Positions 1 through 11,136 of a DNA stretch of 64,000 nt are shown in pieces. Origin of the DNA: Nephrocerus scutellatus (lineage: Eukaryota; Arthropoda; Insecta; Diptera; Pipunculidae). The notes under the pieces were generated by a model, which was not told where the DNA came from, searched no databases, and saw nothing but the letters and a program-made list of their open reading frames with translations. The stretch lies in contig OX352762.1 of assembly GCA_947095585.1 (NCBI GenBank), forward strand, positions 24,590,669 through 24,654,668, given 5' to 3'. The translations under genes were made by a program, and so were the position numbers. Numbering within the stretch: position 1 is the first letter of the stretch; every line of letters begins with the position of its first letter.

Positions 1-232
1 GGAGATACACATGCGTACAAAATTTGAAGAAAATCGGGTATATTTTGTAAAATATTTGTATAGAAGGCCCCGACCCCGAGACACGGGTGGCCCGAAATTT
101 TAATAGAAAGTGTTGTCATCGGAAATATGCACGTGTGGAAAATTTCAATGAAGTCGGACTTTGGGAAGTGGGTTGAAAATTTATCGAAATATTCCACGAC
201 AAACAAACACACGGGCACGCGAAGTTAATATA
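1..232 (-). repeat. Modular repeat family M, partial copy
   Basis: This copy contains the family's recurring phrases: an ACACATG-containing motif followed by AAAATTTGAAGAAAATCGGG, then a segment rich in CCCCGACCCCG. It ends at 225-232 with the family's terminal phrase CACGCGAAGTTAATATA. Read on the minus strand, that phrase is the element's start, TATATTAACTTCGCG. The same phrases recur at 15.8, 20.1, 21.2, 24.7, 25.6, 34.6 and 42.2 kb. No coding capacity is visible. It may be a non-autonomous Helentron/DINE-like element, but that class is a guess. Confidence 0.6.
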
Positions 233-860
233 ATTTAAAAATTTACCCGATTTTCTTCAATTTAATACACATGTGTATCTCCGATGACACTTACTATTGA
301 AATTTGGAAGTGATCGGGCCAAAGGTCAGACAGCTTCCATACACATTTTTTACACATCAGTATCACCAATGACAGTAGTTTATGTAAAAAGTTTGAAGTG
401 AAGGGGCTCTAACATTAATATTTTGCAAATTAACCCTGTTCAAACTTTGCACACACATGTACCTATATACAGGGTGTATCCGTTTAGGTGGCAAATACTT
501 AAAGGGATGATTCCTTGGTTAATTTCTGACTTTGACTACGTTTATATCGGTAATAGTTTAAAGAACTTAAAAAATTTACATTGCATGATCTTAGAAATTT
601 AATTCTTTTCCAAAAAAGATCAACAGTGACCTTGTAGCTAGCAGTGTTCAAGAGTTACAGGGTGTAAAGAGATGTAAGGTCAAAAGTACATCTCTTCGGA
701 TTAAAACGCTACGTACACCGGAGGGTCCCATACGATTTTTCTCATGAAATTAACCAAAGAATCATCCCTTTAAGTATTTGCCACCTTAACGGATACACCC
801 TGTATATTTATAGAATTTACATGAAAAATTTTAATTTTTATGGGTTGTTTTTATTATTAA
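233..860 (+). repeat. Modular repeat family M, plus-strand copy interrupted by a MITE
   Basis: This copy lies head to head with the minus-strand copy at 1-232. It carries the modules CCCGATTTTCTTCAA and ACACATGTGTATCTCCGAT and ends at about 830-858 with the family's 3' terminus, TTTTTATGGGTTGTTTTT. A 333 bp terminal-inverted-repeat element (470-802) is inserted in it, so family M predates that MITE here. Confidence 0.6.
470..802. mobile_element. Tc1/mariner-type MITE (333 bp)
   Basis: The ends form an almost perfect inverted repeat of about 45 bp that begins CAGGGTGTATCCGTT at 470 and ends AACGGATACACCCTG at 802. The flanking bases read TATA on both sides (466-469 and 803-806), which fits the TA target duplication of Tc1/mariner elements. 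There is no open reading frame, so it is a non-autonomous element. The central part also holds a partly palindromic stretch near 660-690. Confidence 0.75.
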
Positions 861-1289
861 CGATCTCCTCTGTAAGTTATTTTTAATTATATTCATCAAT
901 TTTCTGTTAACTTTTTGACTTTAAAAGACAGTACCACAAAAAGAGGAGAAAGAATTTACTGCTTCCAGAAGATAATGGAGTATTTTGTCGTAAAATCAAA
1001 ATATAAACCCCCACCCAAAATCCATCTTTAGACGCACTGTACAATTCAAATATTCTACGTGTACAGCAGGTTTCATTATGGATACAAACCTTGGGTGCTT
1101 AGCAGAGAGCACGCGGAATTCTTAGTAGCTTTAGAGCTAAAGAAAGTCCTTCAAAAAATTGTTTAACACGAGCAGCGAATTATTGAATTATAGGTCGGCG
1201 TTTCTATATTTTAGCAACTCTATTTAGCAGGTCGGGCTTGAAATGGAGTTGATCTTTGGTTCCATATCAAAAGAACACAAATGTTCTTA
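861..1289. other. No gene recognised
   Basis: This is AT-rich sequence between the family M repeat and a LINE fragment. I see no open frame with recognisable similarity, no terminal repeats and no RNA gene. Confidence 0.5.
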
Positions 1290-2080
1290 AGAATTTATCA
1301 ACTCCTGTGTCTGTGACTGCAGTTAAGGAATGTCCCCAAGGAGAAGTGCTTTCTCCTCCTTGTCACTAGTCATTGACAATCTTCTAGTCGATCTTCACAG
1401 ATCAGGCTACATCGCCATTGATTATGCGGACGATTTGGCGATTTTTATTATGATAAGCACTGCACTACTAACACTTGTGTCATGTAAGGTGCTTTAACAC
1501 ACGTTTTAGAATGGTGCAGCAGAGAAGGACTATCCATAAATTGTTGCAGAACCGTTCTACTGCCCTTCACGAGGAGGACATTATAAGACTGGTCGATTGA
1601 TTTGGGAACTAAATATCTCGACGTCATCATTGATAAACGGCTAGACAAGAAATCTCATATCAAGTCCGCTATCGAACACACCACCGGGGCCTTGTGGTCC
1701 AGTAGATGTCTCTACGGCAGAACTTGGGGTCTAAATCGCAAAATGGTACACGTACCCGGCCATCGCTAGGTGGCCGAAAGTTCTTAAACGGACAACGGCA
1801 ACTAAGCTTCCGAAGCTACAAAGAATTGCCTATCTAGGTACAATGGGTGCCATGCACACCTGCCCTACGACTGCATTAGAAGCTGTTGTAGGGCTTTCAT
1901 CCTTGCAAGTCTTCATCAGGAAGACGGCTGCGAGATGCGCTATTTAAGCTGCAACTAGAATACGAGTATAACGCGGGTGACCTTAAAATGATTGACTCAA
2001 TTCCTGAAAGAGACATGTTCTGCACTATCCCCGTCATTATGGTAAGGGAGCACTGTTTCGGAAGGAAATTAGAGTGTTTG
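1290..2080 (+). mobile_element. LINE fragment, family A (R1/LOA-like, RNase H-bearing): RT part
   Basis: Broken frames read a reverse-transcriptase core: CPQGEVLSP near 1330-1360, then IDYADDLAI near 1420-1445. Downstream comes EWCSREGLSIN and then the start of the region that precedes RNase H (AALEAV-like, then IPERDMFCTI near 2005-2030). Frameshifts and stops make it inactive. The stretch from 1870 to 2070 is closely repeated at 9940-10145, so the two are copies of one family. It lies in the large intron proposed for Mlf. The clade assignment rests on domain order and is tentative. Confidence 0.75.
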
Positions 2081-2898
2081 TTACCAACCTAACGATCAAA
2101 CATTTTTTTCTCTTCAAAACAAAAATCCATACAGTATTGTTAGTCGTTAAGTTTTTTCATTGTCCCTGTAAGTAGTCGTTGGATTTTGTATTATGTTGTC
2201 AAAATCCACCTGGTTACATGGAAGCCCGTGACGCCATTTTGCATTTGACGGAAATAAATTTCAACCCAACCCAGGTTCATGGAAACATAGCAATAGTAAT
2301 AGAGCTTCAGGTTCGTTAAGTTTTCGTCCACTTTCGGTGCAGCGGCGATTCAAGTCGCTCTTACATCTATAAATTTGTCATTTGGATACAGAAAACAGGG
2401 ACATAGTAGGCAAAAGTTCTTCATTATAACCATTTGTTGTAATTAGACAATCTGGAGCAAGAATAGCTGCTGCATCATGCCAGTCTTTTATCATCGACCT
2501 TTAACCCTATTTCCGGTTTTCAGCGAGTGCAAAATTAAACGGGGAAAAAATTCACATTTGTGATTACATTTCATGAGCTGGAAAAAATAATAATAAATAA
2601 TAAGAAAACTAAGCTTAGATAAATGTCGCCTAAGCCTTATTATTTGTTATGTTAGCCAACTATTGCTTAGCACTTCATTTTCCCAGTGGGGGCATTCCTA
2701 ACTAACTTGACTAAAGTCAAATGCTGAGTATAAATACAAAAACGCTGTCCATTTATAGATTTCAATTCAAGTTGCAGACAGTTCTTACTTGTATTTTCAT
2801 ATCTTTTCGAAAATTGGCTAAGTAGATGGCTAGTTGTAGTACAGATGGTTAAATTAATTTGTATTTGAGTACGAATTTGAAGTTTTAATTTAACAAAC
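2081..2898. other. No further feature recognised (downstream of putative Mlf exon 4)
   Basis: On the minus strand this lies downstream of the putative Mlf exon 4. An open frame continues from the exon to 2667 but turns AT-rich and loses protein-like composition, so I regard it as intron or untranslated sequence. No last Mlf exon could be identified. Confidence 0.4.
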
Positions 2899-3198
2899 CT
2901 TGTCGATGTCGATGCATTATGGCTAGTCGAAGTGAAAGCCAATGGCGATGAAGAGGGGGTACGCAGCGGTTTACGTGGCATAGCCAATGGTGATGTTGAT
3001 GCTTTACGGTGTGCTCGTCGTTGCGATTGCGTAGTCGGAGTGGTATTACAATTCGAGATTGTTGCGACTTGTTGTTTATTCTTGTGGTTGCTTTTATTCT
3101 GTGTATCAGCGGCGGTGATGTTGTTGTCTTCAGCCGTAGTAGTAGTAGCACTTGCACTTGATCGTGATGGTGGTGTTGGTTGTTTCGGTATCGGTGAG
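2899..3198 (-). CDS. Mlf: Putative Mlf exon 4 (Ser/Thr/Pro-rich C-terminal part)
   Basis: This 300 bp minus-strand exon candidate has an acceptor CTCAG at 3199-3203 and a donor AAG/GTTTGT at 2898. Its phase fits exon 3: the split codon AG/C gives Ser and the frame stays open. It encodes a low-complexity basic tail with SSPIPKQPTPPSRSSASA near its start and RKPLRTPSSSPLAF near its end, plausible for the disordered C-terminus of Mlf. The joint leaves a 7.9 kb intron full of transposons. Without transcript data it could belong to another minus-strand gene. The terminal exon was not found. Confidence 0.45.
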
Positions 3199-3239
3199 CT
3201 GAGTGGTAGTGAATTGAATTTCAAGATGTGAAATTGATT

Positions 3240-4350
3240 TCATTTTTTTATTTGATTTTTTAAGAACTACACATAAAGGTAAATAATTATGTAAGCACGT
3301 ATGTATTTATTCATTGTCAAAGAAATGTTATTTTCAATAATTGACACAAGAGATGATTAATTTTAGATATTCAAAACAATATTAAGGTAAAGGTAAGATT
3401 ATTTCAATGATGTCGGAATAACATGAGGCGAGAAAAAACATTACTCGATTTTAAATGCTTCCAGTGTGATGAGTAATACTGACTGTTGTTCAAGTAAAAA
3501 GTACAATATTGCAGAGTCTCTAAGCTGATCGATCGTTTACTTCAGAGTTTGCTCAATACCGGGATGCGATGATGCGTATGGTCTTTACTTGTTTTCGAAT
3601 TCAACTCATAAACAAACAAAATATAAACTAAACAAATGCCAACCAACCAAATAGTTTGGAAACATATTAATTATAATTATGTGTATAAACAAACGAACAA
3701 AATCGGATTAGATTCATATATGCAAATATGGGAAAAAACGAAAATGATGTTTACATTGTTTCGTACCTCGCGTTAGTCATTGGTTCAATTAGCACTTTTA
3801 TATAGTTATTAGTTTCAGTTACTATATTTTTCTAATAATAATAATTATATCTGTAAAAAGAATAAACCAAACGAGAAAGGGAGATTTCAATTCGATGTGA
3901 ATAAAATTTATATTATTAAGTTTAAAGAAGAAAGAGGATAAAAAGAGCAACATTCAAAAGTACATAATGATATTTAATCAAAAAAAAAATGTACATTTCT
4001 GAAAGCAAAAAGGATAAAGACATTTGACTCCTTAAGTAGACATACTAACGAACAAACCATCATCTAAAGACAACAAAGTACATACTATGTAGTTTTATAC
4101 AATCAGAAGCCAACAACCGCCTCAGAGTAAATTGGAGAAAAAACACACAGTAGACACATTTACCCCTGCAAGGATTCAAATAGCGACGTGAAAATGTGTA
4201 AATTGAATGTGAAATTGAAAAATGGAACATTAAACAGACTACTCGGCTTAATTTTTATCAGCGATCAACAATCAGCGCCTGTCCGTTCTTTTATGCAAAG
4301 CGGAGATATTGGCTGATATCTTTGACACACTGGTATACATACTTAAACTA
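3240..4350. other. AT-rich intronic sequence, nothing recognised
   Basis: This sequence sits inside the proposed Mlf intron. It has short A- and T-runs and no extended open frame. I found no transposon domain or terminal repeat in it. Confidence 0.4.
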
Positions 4351-4358
4351 GTTTAAGC

Positions 4359-4652
4359 CCCTTATAATAATATTCGGCGCGACAGACCGTTGCGGTCCAA
4401 GGCCTAGCTTCTCGCGACCATTTATGTTGTGCATGTATATTTTTGGACACAAATGGAAGGGACCTACAATTTAAGGCCGAATCCGAACGGCGAATTTAAA
4501 AGCTTTCCGTGACAATTTATTACTCTCGAAACGTTTGTCACCCATTCGCGAGAGTTGGGACACCGTGAAAATTACTTTTGGTGTTACTGGGATTCGAACC
4601 AAAAACCCCTGCTCAGTATCCATGCGCATATGCACTGAGCTACGGCGCCCAC
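4359..4652 (-). mobile_element. tRNA-derived SINE, copy 1
   Basis: The head of the element is at the high-coordinate end. It carries an A box, TAGCTCAGTGC (about 4633-4643), and a B box, GGTTCGAATCCC. The body follows, with the family's recurrent GCTTTCCGTGACAA and ACAAATGGAAGGGACC phrases (plus-strand reading). The tail is ATT-rich and reads TTATAATAATATTCGG at the low end. The 9 bp AGTTTAAGC occurs at 4350-4358 and at 4653-4661, a probable target duplication. Confidence 0.8.
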
Positions 4653-4855
4653 AGTTTAAGCTGAACTAGTTAGGAACTTCTTTATTCTAAACTAGTTTGC
4701 GGAACTAGTTTATCGCAGTTTACCACAGCTGATTTTGACATTTGATGGAAATTTTATTTTTGCGCCGGCAGCTAGGTGTTATGGGGTGCGCTTGTACTTG
4801 CGCTGGCTTGGAAGAAAATATAAAATTTAATTAGTTTAATAAGAAGTTCTTATAA

Positions 4856-5084
4856 TTAATAATAAATTTGACGCGATAGACCGTTGCGATTCAAGGCCTT
4901 GCTTATCGCGACCACTTGTGTTGTGCGTGTTATATTTTTGCACACAAATGGAAGGGGCCCATCCTGTATCTGAAAGTGGAATTGAAAAGCTTTCCGTGAC
5001 AATTTATAACTCTTGAACGTTCGTCAGACATTTGCAAAAGGTGGGACCTTAAAAAACACTTTTGGTGTTCGAACCTCCTGCTCA
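4856..5084 (-). mobile_element. tRNA-derived SINE, copy 2 (5'-truncated)
   Basis: The body and tail match copy 1, including a GCGATAGACCGTTGCG segment near 4872 and ACAAATGGAAGGG near 4943. The head stops just after the B-box region (GGTTCGAAC on the minus strand), so the A box is lost. It lies only 200 bp from copy 1 in the same orientation. Confidence 0.75.
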
Positions 5085-5152
5085 CAACAAATACGTATTG
5101 TTATTTGTTATACATAACTGATTTAAATAAAAGGTTATGTATTTTTTAGAAT

Positions 5153-5154
<2 letters not shown>

Positions 5155-5208
<54 letters not shown>
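5155..5208. repeat. (AT)n microsatellite
   Basis: An uninterrupted run of about 26 AT dinucleotides. Confidence 0.95.
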
Positions 5209-5210
<2 letters not shown>

Positions 5211-5279
5211 GTTATGTATATGTATATATATTTTTTTTCATATACTAACCCAGAATAGTATTGAGTGTGTCACTCTCAA

Positions 5280-7085
5280 CATCATCATCATATTTGTCTC
5301 TACAACCGGTGTCCGGTCCTGGCCTCCCACAAAAAATCTCTCCACCGGTCACGATTTCGAGCCGATGTCATCCAATTTGGCATCCCTAAACTCTGCGCGT
5401 CCTGGTCTACGCAATCCTTCTAGGGTGGGTTTGGCCGGGCTCGCTGTCGTGTTCCATAAATCCTACCGCAAAGGACTTTCCGAGCAGGATCCTCTTCGCT
5501 CATGCGAGCCAGGTGTCCTGCCCACCGGAGCCTGTCGAGCTTAATTCTCTTCACGATGACGACATCGCGGTAACGCTCGTAGATCTCATCATTAAAGTCT
5601 CCGGAATCATCCTTCCTCACATACGGGGCCAACAATTCTCCGTAAGACTTTTGACTCGAACGCGGCTTTTTACTAAGCACCAAAGTCTCGGATCCACATG
5701 TAAGTACTGGTATGACCATTGGCTTATATACCAGTAGCTTGGATGTTATGGTTAAGTTCAAAGTTCCTGGATTTGAAGAGTCTTGACAGACTATAGTGGG
5801 CTTTGTTGACTTTAAGCAACCGTGTGCGGATTTCTGGTTCCATGCTGTTATCTATCCGGCTCTTAAAGGATTGCACTACTTCAAATTCGCGCTCCACTAT
5901 TTTAATTGACGGACCATTGTTGGATCTTCTAGTCGCAGACGTGGCCACCAAGTACTTTGTTTTGCTCTCATGTATGTGCAGCCCCATATTTCGTGCCGCC
6001 TGCTCGATCTGGATGAAAACTTCCTGTACAGCTCTTCGGTTTCTACCAACGATTTCAACATCGTCTGCTTAAGCCAGTATCTGAATGGACTTATAGAGGA
6101 TTATTCCTCTCGCCGTTACGTCAGAGTCTCGGATCACTTTCTCCAACGCCAGGTTGAAGAGGACGCAGGCCAGTCCATCTCCTTGTCGGAGCCCGTTATA
6201 GATCTTAAATGGGCTTGATAGTGATCCGGATATTTTTACTTGGCTTATAACATTGGTCATGGTCAACCTACATAGTCGTGTCAGTTTATTTGGGATGCCG
6301 ACTTCTCTCATGGCTTTATAAAGTTCTACTCTGGCTATGCTATCAGAGGCGGCTTTAAAGTCTATAAAAATATGGTGTAGTGAGTTTTGAAACTCTAGAC
6401 ATTTTTTCATCAGCGGTGAACTGCTTTTTTCATATCTTCTGAGCTCTTTATATTCATATTCGCATGCCCGCGTTCTATGCGATTATTGCATTGCTCGGTA
6501 CAGAACATTTACGTTCAGTCGCTGGCCTACATTCGTCATCGAACCAGTCGTTCCGATCTCTACGACTACTGCCTGAGATGATGTCAGCAGTACTAATGAC
6601 AGTATTCTTAAGGCGTGTACATTTCTCTTCTACGCTCGGCATCTCAGCCCCAGGACTTACTCTCCCTGTATTTAGAGCGAGTCCTATCGCTTGACCGTAG
6701 TTGTTTTTGTTCGCTTCGTTGCGAATCGTGTTGACTCGAATCTTATTCGCGGATGCTATCTTTCTTGATGATGCAATCCGCGCTCGGAGCACCATACCAA
6801 CAAAAAAGTGGTCCAATTCGACGTTGACACATCGGTACGTTCGTACCGTCATCAGTTCCGGGTTGTGGCGGCGGTCTATCAACACATGGTCTATCTGGTT
6901 GCGAGTGGCTCCATCAGGAGATTGTTGATATTTTTACGCGCAAACCTTGTACTCGCAACGACCAAATTATTGCTTGCTGCCATCTCTATGACTCGTTGTC
7001 CATTGTCATTACTGTTCTCGTGTAAGCTATGGGTGCCAATCCTGGCTCCCTACCTATTTTGGCATTCTTATCCCCCAGAATGATT
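5280..7085 (-). mobile_element. LINE family B (RTE-like), degenerate EN-RT copy
   Basis: Minus-strand frames give, from high to low coordinate, three parts of one element. The end of an AP-endonuclease domain reads PELMTVRTYRC, then DHFFVGMVLRARI (about 6790-6860). The RT core reads LRQGDGLACVLFNLALEKVI (about 6140-6200), ILAYADD and ESKTKYLVATSATRR. The C-terminal part reads LRWAGHLARMSEEDPARKV (about 5460-5520). Several frameshifts and stops separate these blocks, so the copy is dead. Related copies lie at 35.3-36.2 kb and, split, at 61.3-63.1 kb. RTE-like is my best clade guess. Confidence 0.8.
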
Positions 7086-7089
7086 TTTA

Positions 7090-7411
7090 CGTCCGCCAAC
7101 AAAAAGAAGGCGGACATTTTTTCGATTGATAGTCGACATTTCTTTATTGTGTTGACGATCGTCAGTTGTTTGTCAAGTTAGTCTAACATTAAATGAGTGC
7201 GTCTATGACTTTAATGTGTGCGTTTATGACATTAAATTAGTATGTTTATAGTCTTTTTGATAGTGGAATTCATGATACGTAAGTTGAAGCGGGTCAAAAA
7301 TAAGATATCGGAATAGTTTACGACTCGCGGCGGAATTCATGATAGGCCTCTGTTTCGGTTGCTTCGAAAAAACCGCTATCAGCTGTTCGCCGACCCTTAT
7401 CAACACCCGCG
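7090..7411. other. No feature recognised
   Basis: AT-rich spacer between two LINE remnants. A short ATGACATTAAAT-like phrase occurs twice (7200-7240). Nothing else is supported. Confidence 0.4.
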
Positions 7412-7640
7412 GTGAGCGTAGTAGTAATTAATACTTGCAGCGATGGTTACAATACGAACGTGACTCTCACTGATATTGTTATACCTACGCACAATAATGT
7501 TGATAAAGCTGCAACAAGTAATACCAACTGGAACACAGTAATAAATGCGCGACATAGAAAAAAGAAGCAAAGGTTTATCGTTGGTAGCAATGTGAGTAAG
7601 GGGCTGGATGTTATAACTGCTAAAAGGAGAGATGACTAAC
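7412..7640 (+). mobile_element. LINE family C, ORF1 C-terminal fragment
   Basis: The frame encodes NWNTVINARHRKKKQRFIVG followed by SNVSKGLDVITAKRR. This basic linker resembles those near the end of the nucleic-acid-binding part of ORF1 in jockey/CR1-type LINEs. It lies just upstream of matching EN and RT remnants (8109-9790) in the same orientation, with another repeat between. Family placement is inferred from this context. Confidence 0.5.
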
Positions 7641-7825
7641 TATCTCTCCTTTTTGAAGCCAACGGTGACAGCGTAAAATATAACCAATTATATATCAACT
7701 CGAGAAAATATACCTAAAGAACATATAAGCTGTTATAAACTGATTATAAAAGATGATGATAAAAGTTTGCTAATACGTATTAATTTCAAGCTTATTGTCA
7801 ATCAACAATTTATTATAATAATGAC

Positions 7826-8108
7826 TTTTCACACGACCATAGACGAAAGTGACAGTTTTCTATACTAATGCCCCGAAAATAGGCATTATCCACAATCGTG
7901 TGTTAACATAAAAAATACTATTGTTATTTACTGCAGTCCCAGCGTACACACATTCCCAAAAAAGTTTTGCATTGCGCATAAGCAGTTTAGCAGAGAAATT
8001 GTTTTGGTCGTGTGAAAAATAGCGTACATTACTCGCTTAAAAGTGCTTATCGCGCTCGTCAGATTGGCGCACTCGACTATCGCCTCGTGCATCAAGCCTC
8101 TTACTCGC
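7826..8108. repeat. Dispersed repeat family R, copy 1
   Basis: This segment starts TTTTCACACGACCATAGACG and ends near CTCGCACGAT. It shares long stretches with 43106-43515, for example TGTGAAAAATAGCGTACAT, GTTATTTACT and CATAGACGAAAGTGAC. There is no coding potential. It abuts LINE family C sequence, so it either inserted into that LINE or formed part of its upstream region. Confidence 0.65.
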
Positions 8109-9790
8109 ACGATCAAAACGTAGACGGGTTGAGAACAAAAACTAATGAGCTGTCCCTGGCTTTAGTTCAATTCGGTTACAATATTATTGCTTTATCTGAA
8201 AGTTGGCTTACTTCAGAGATTGCTTCGAGCAAATTTTTTAATTTGAGTGATTTTATTGTATATAGAAGAGATCGAGTCTCAATTAGTGGCTTTTCAAGAG
8301 GAGGTTGTGTTTGGCTGGCTGTAACTTGTAATCTTTGCAGTGAAGAAATCGGCCTTTTCATTTCGATGTAAAAATTGAGCAAATTTGTGTAAAATTTATC
8401 TTAAATTATTGCCAAGTAATTTTGTATTTTGTTATAGGCTCCACGTCACCTAATAGCAGTATTGAAATGTTTGCAAATTATTTTTTGATCAATATTTGCA
8501 AGATAAATTCTGAATGTGGGTAATGCTAACAATATTGGTGGTGAACTAGCAAATATGGGTCAATTATCTATTACGAAAGTAGAAGTTGAAATTGAACTAT
8601 CAAGTCTTGGATGGAAATGGATGGATGGACCAGATGATATTCCTTCAGTCTTTTTAAAAAGTTGTGCGTTAAGCATTACTGAGCCTTTGCTAAATATTTT
8701 CAACAAATCCCTACAGCAAGAAGAATTCTTGGAAGAATGGAAATTTTCCTATATTTCACTCATAAATCTGGGCTCGCTTACTTATTGAAAATTATAAGTC
8801 AATTTCTAAGCTTCCTTTAATACCAAAAATTTATGAGGCAATTTTAAAGAAAAAGATTGTGTCGACTTTAAGGAATATAAATTCAAAATTTCAGAATGGC
8901 CGTTCTGCTGCGACAAATCTTTCATTTTTTAAAGATAACTGTGTAAATGAGATAAAGTATTGTTTTCAATTGGATGTGGTTTATACAGACTGAGTGAAGG
9001 CTTTTTACCGGGTTCAGCAGAGCCTTTTGGATGCTAAACTAGAAACATTAGCAATCCATTCTTCAATATTAAAATGGCTTTCTAGTTAATTATTGCGCAG
9101 AAACCAAAGTGTAAAAATAGGTGAGGTAAACTCCTACCTTATATTTAATTCCACTGGCGTTCCGCAGGTTAGTCATTTGGGGCCACTTTTGTTTATTTTG
9201 TTTAGAAATGATGTGCCACTTTATGTTGAAAAAGCAAAATGCTTGCTGTATGCGTATGGTGTTAAACTTTTCTTTTCAATCAAACGCGAAAATGATTGTT
9301 TATAACTTCAGAACGACAATCATAATATTACAAGATGGTGTAACATTAACAAGATCTATTTTAATATTAATAAATGCAATGTTCATTTCTCAAGAAAAGC
9401 GCATCATTTTGTGTCAAATTATAACATTGATAAAGGAAAGTTGAAAAGAGTTCTTCAAAATTGTGATCTTGGTGTTATTTTTTACTCTAAGTTAACATTT
9501 CATCTTCATTATGACTTTGTTATTACTAGAGCGAATAGAATGTTAGGTTTTGTAAAGCGAACTCTAAAGACTTGCCACCATATAATTGAAGATTACTTCT
9601 TATTGATTTAATGCCTCTAAATTTTAAGAAGAGATTATTAATACATTATGTTCATTAGGGACTTAATAATGAACACGGTGGAGTTTACTTCCTTTTCATG
9701 CTCCAAATAGTTTATTTTTTATATTCATTTATTACTTTGTTCATAAATCCTGTAAAGAATACCTTGAAGATTAAATAAACTAAGATAAAC
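8109..9790 (+). mobile_element. LINE family C (CR1/jockey-like), degenerate EN-RT copy
   Basis: Frames encode endonuclease pieces (ALVQFGYNIIALSESWLTSE at about 8160-8215) and then RT pieces. The RT pieces are FQNGRSAATNLSFF (8890-8930), a TD-VKAFYRV remnant of the first catalytic aspartate region with a stop beside it, TGVPQVSHLGPLLFILF (9150-9200), and LLYAYGVKLFFSI. In the last, the usual YADD reads YAYG, so a catalytic Asp is lost. The end is AT-rich 3' sequence. Stops and frameshifts mark it as inactive. Confidence 0.75.
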
Positions 9791-9804
9791 TAGCATAAAT
9801 CGTA

Positions 9805-10560
9805 CAGACCTATAAGTCTAACATCATTCGTCCTCAAAACTATGGAGACTGATTGATGTTCATATGATAGGCAGGTTAGAAATGTCTATTCCTTTGCAAA
9901 CAAGCCAGTTTGCGTACAGGAAAGACAAAAGCACAGACTGCAGACTGCATTAGAAGCTGTTGTAGGTCTTTCACGAAGGCAAATCTTTATCATAAGATCC
10001 TAGATCCGCTATTAAGTTGCAACTAAAATACGGGTACAACCCGGGTGACTATGTGGGTCAGCTTAAAATTCTTCACTCAATTCCTGAAAGAGACATGTTC
10101 TGCACTATCCCCGACATTATGGTCAGAGAGCACTGTTTCGGAAGTAAATTTGAGGTAGAAATATTAGACCGAGCAAACTGGTGCAATGGTGTTCCAACAC
10201 TGGACGCTATAGGTCTTATCTGGATCACAGAAAGATCGAAGATGGAAACTGGACTTGAAGCTGGTGTGTTTGAACCCATCATCAAAGTCTCGATACCAAT
10301 GGAAAAAGTCGGTTGCTTATCCGGGCGGTACTCCATGCCATTGAGATCTGCGCCGTGATTAACCTTAATAATGGAATTAAAGGCGCTGGTATATAGCCAG
10401 ACAGCGCTGTCGTCCAATTTAATAGACTCTATATCAGTCAAAAACTGTTGCAATCTCTTGCCAGACACAAAAAAGCCAAACTCGTTCTGGCCCACTGGGA
10501 AAGCGTTCTGGGGCGTCCAAACAATCAGGACCTTTTCCTACAATCTATTTTAAAATGAGA
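9805..10560 (+). mobile_element. LINE family A, internally deleted copy: RT start and RNase H
   Basis: The first 140 bp read an RT N-terminal part (SSFVLKTMETLIDVHMIGRL, then SQFAYRKDKSTD). The copy then jumps at about 9945 straight to the pre-RNase H region, where it again matches 1870-2070. The RNase H frame reads TERSKMETGLEAGVFEPI; the usual catalytic TDGS has become TERS. The central RT is deleted, so it is a non-autonomous or dead copy inside the Mlf intron. Confidence 0.75.
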
Positions 10561-11136
10561 ATATATTCGAAAATATATTACGATTATGCGTTCGTATTGC
10601 ACCAGCTTTATAAAGGGTGATTTTATATAATACGATTTAAAATTAATTTTAAGTAAAACACACCGACAAAATCGCGGCGAAGGAAAAGAATCCGCATTAA
10701 ACAGTGATGTAATGGATGCTTTATTGTTTTTAAATGGATATCTCTTAGATTTTCTGAATGTGAATTTTTTGATTGTTTACGTACCCACCATCACCGGCTA
10801 AAATTGTATGACAAAACCATATAACTTATGCGGTTCATCCTACAAAAGTTTAACCGATCATTTTCTGGCGCAGTAATGATAACGTGCAATAGAAATGTTC
10901 ATTTATTTTTTATTTTTCATACAATTAATTAATTGTATTGTATTTGTAAATAAGGGCAAAAACACAAAACAAATCTCTTGTGTCGTGTCATGGTTAAACT
11001 TAAAACCGTTGAAAGGAGTATTCCATCATTGGCAGGCACAAATGGTTACGTATCATAGATATTTACATAAATTTTAGAAAATTGTTTGTACAAAAAAGGC
11101 ATTTGTTCTTTTTTTGCTACTAAAATAAAATCGTAC
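10561..11136. other. Mlf intron sequence, nothing further recognised
   Basis: AT-rich sequence immediately downstream (minus strand) of the Mlf exon 3 donor. No domain or repeat is recognised. Confidence 0.4.
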
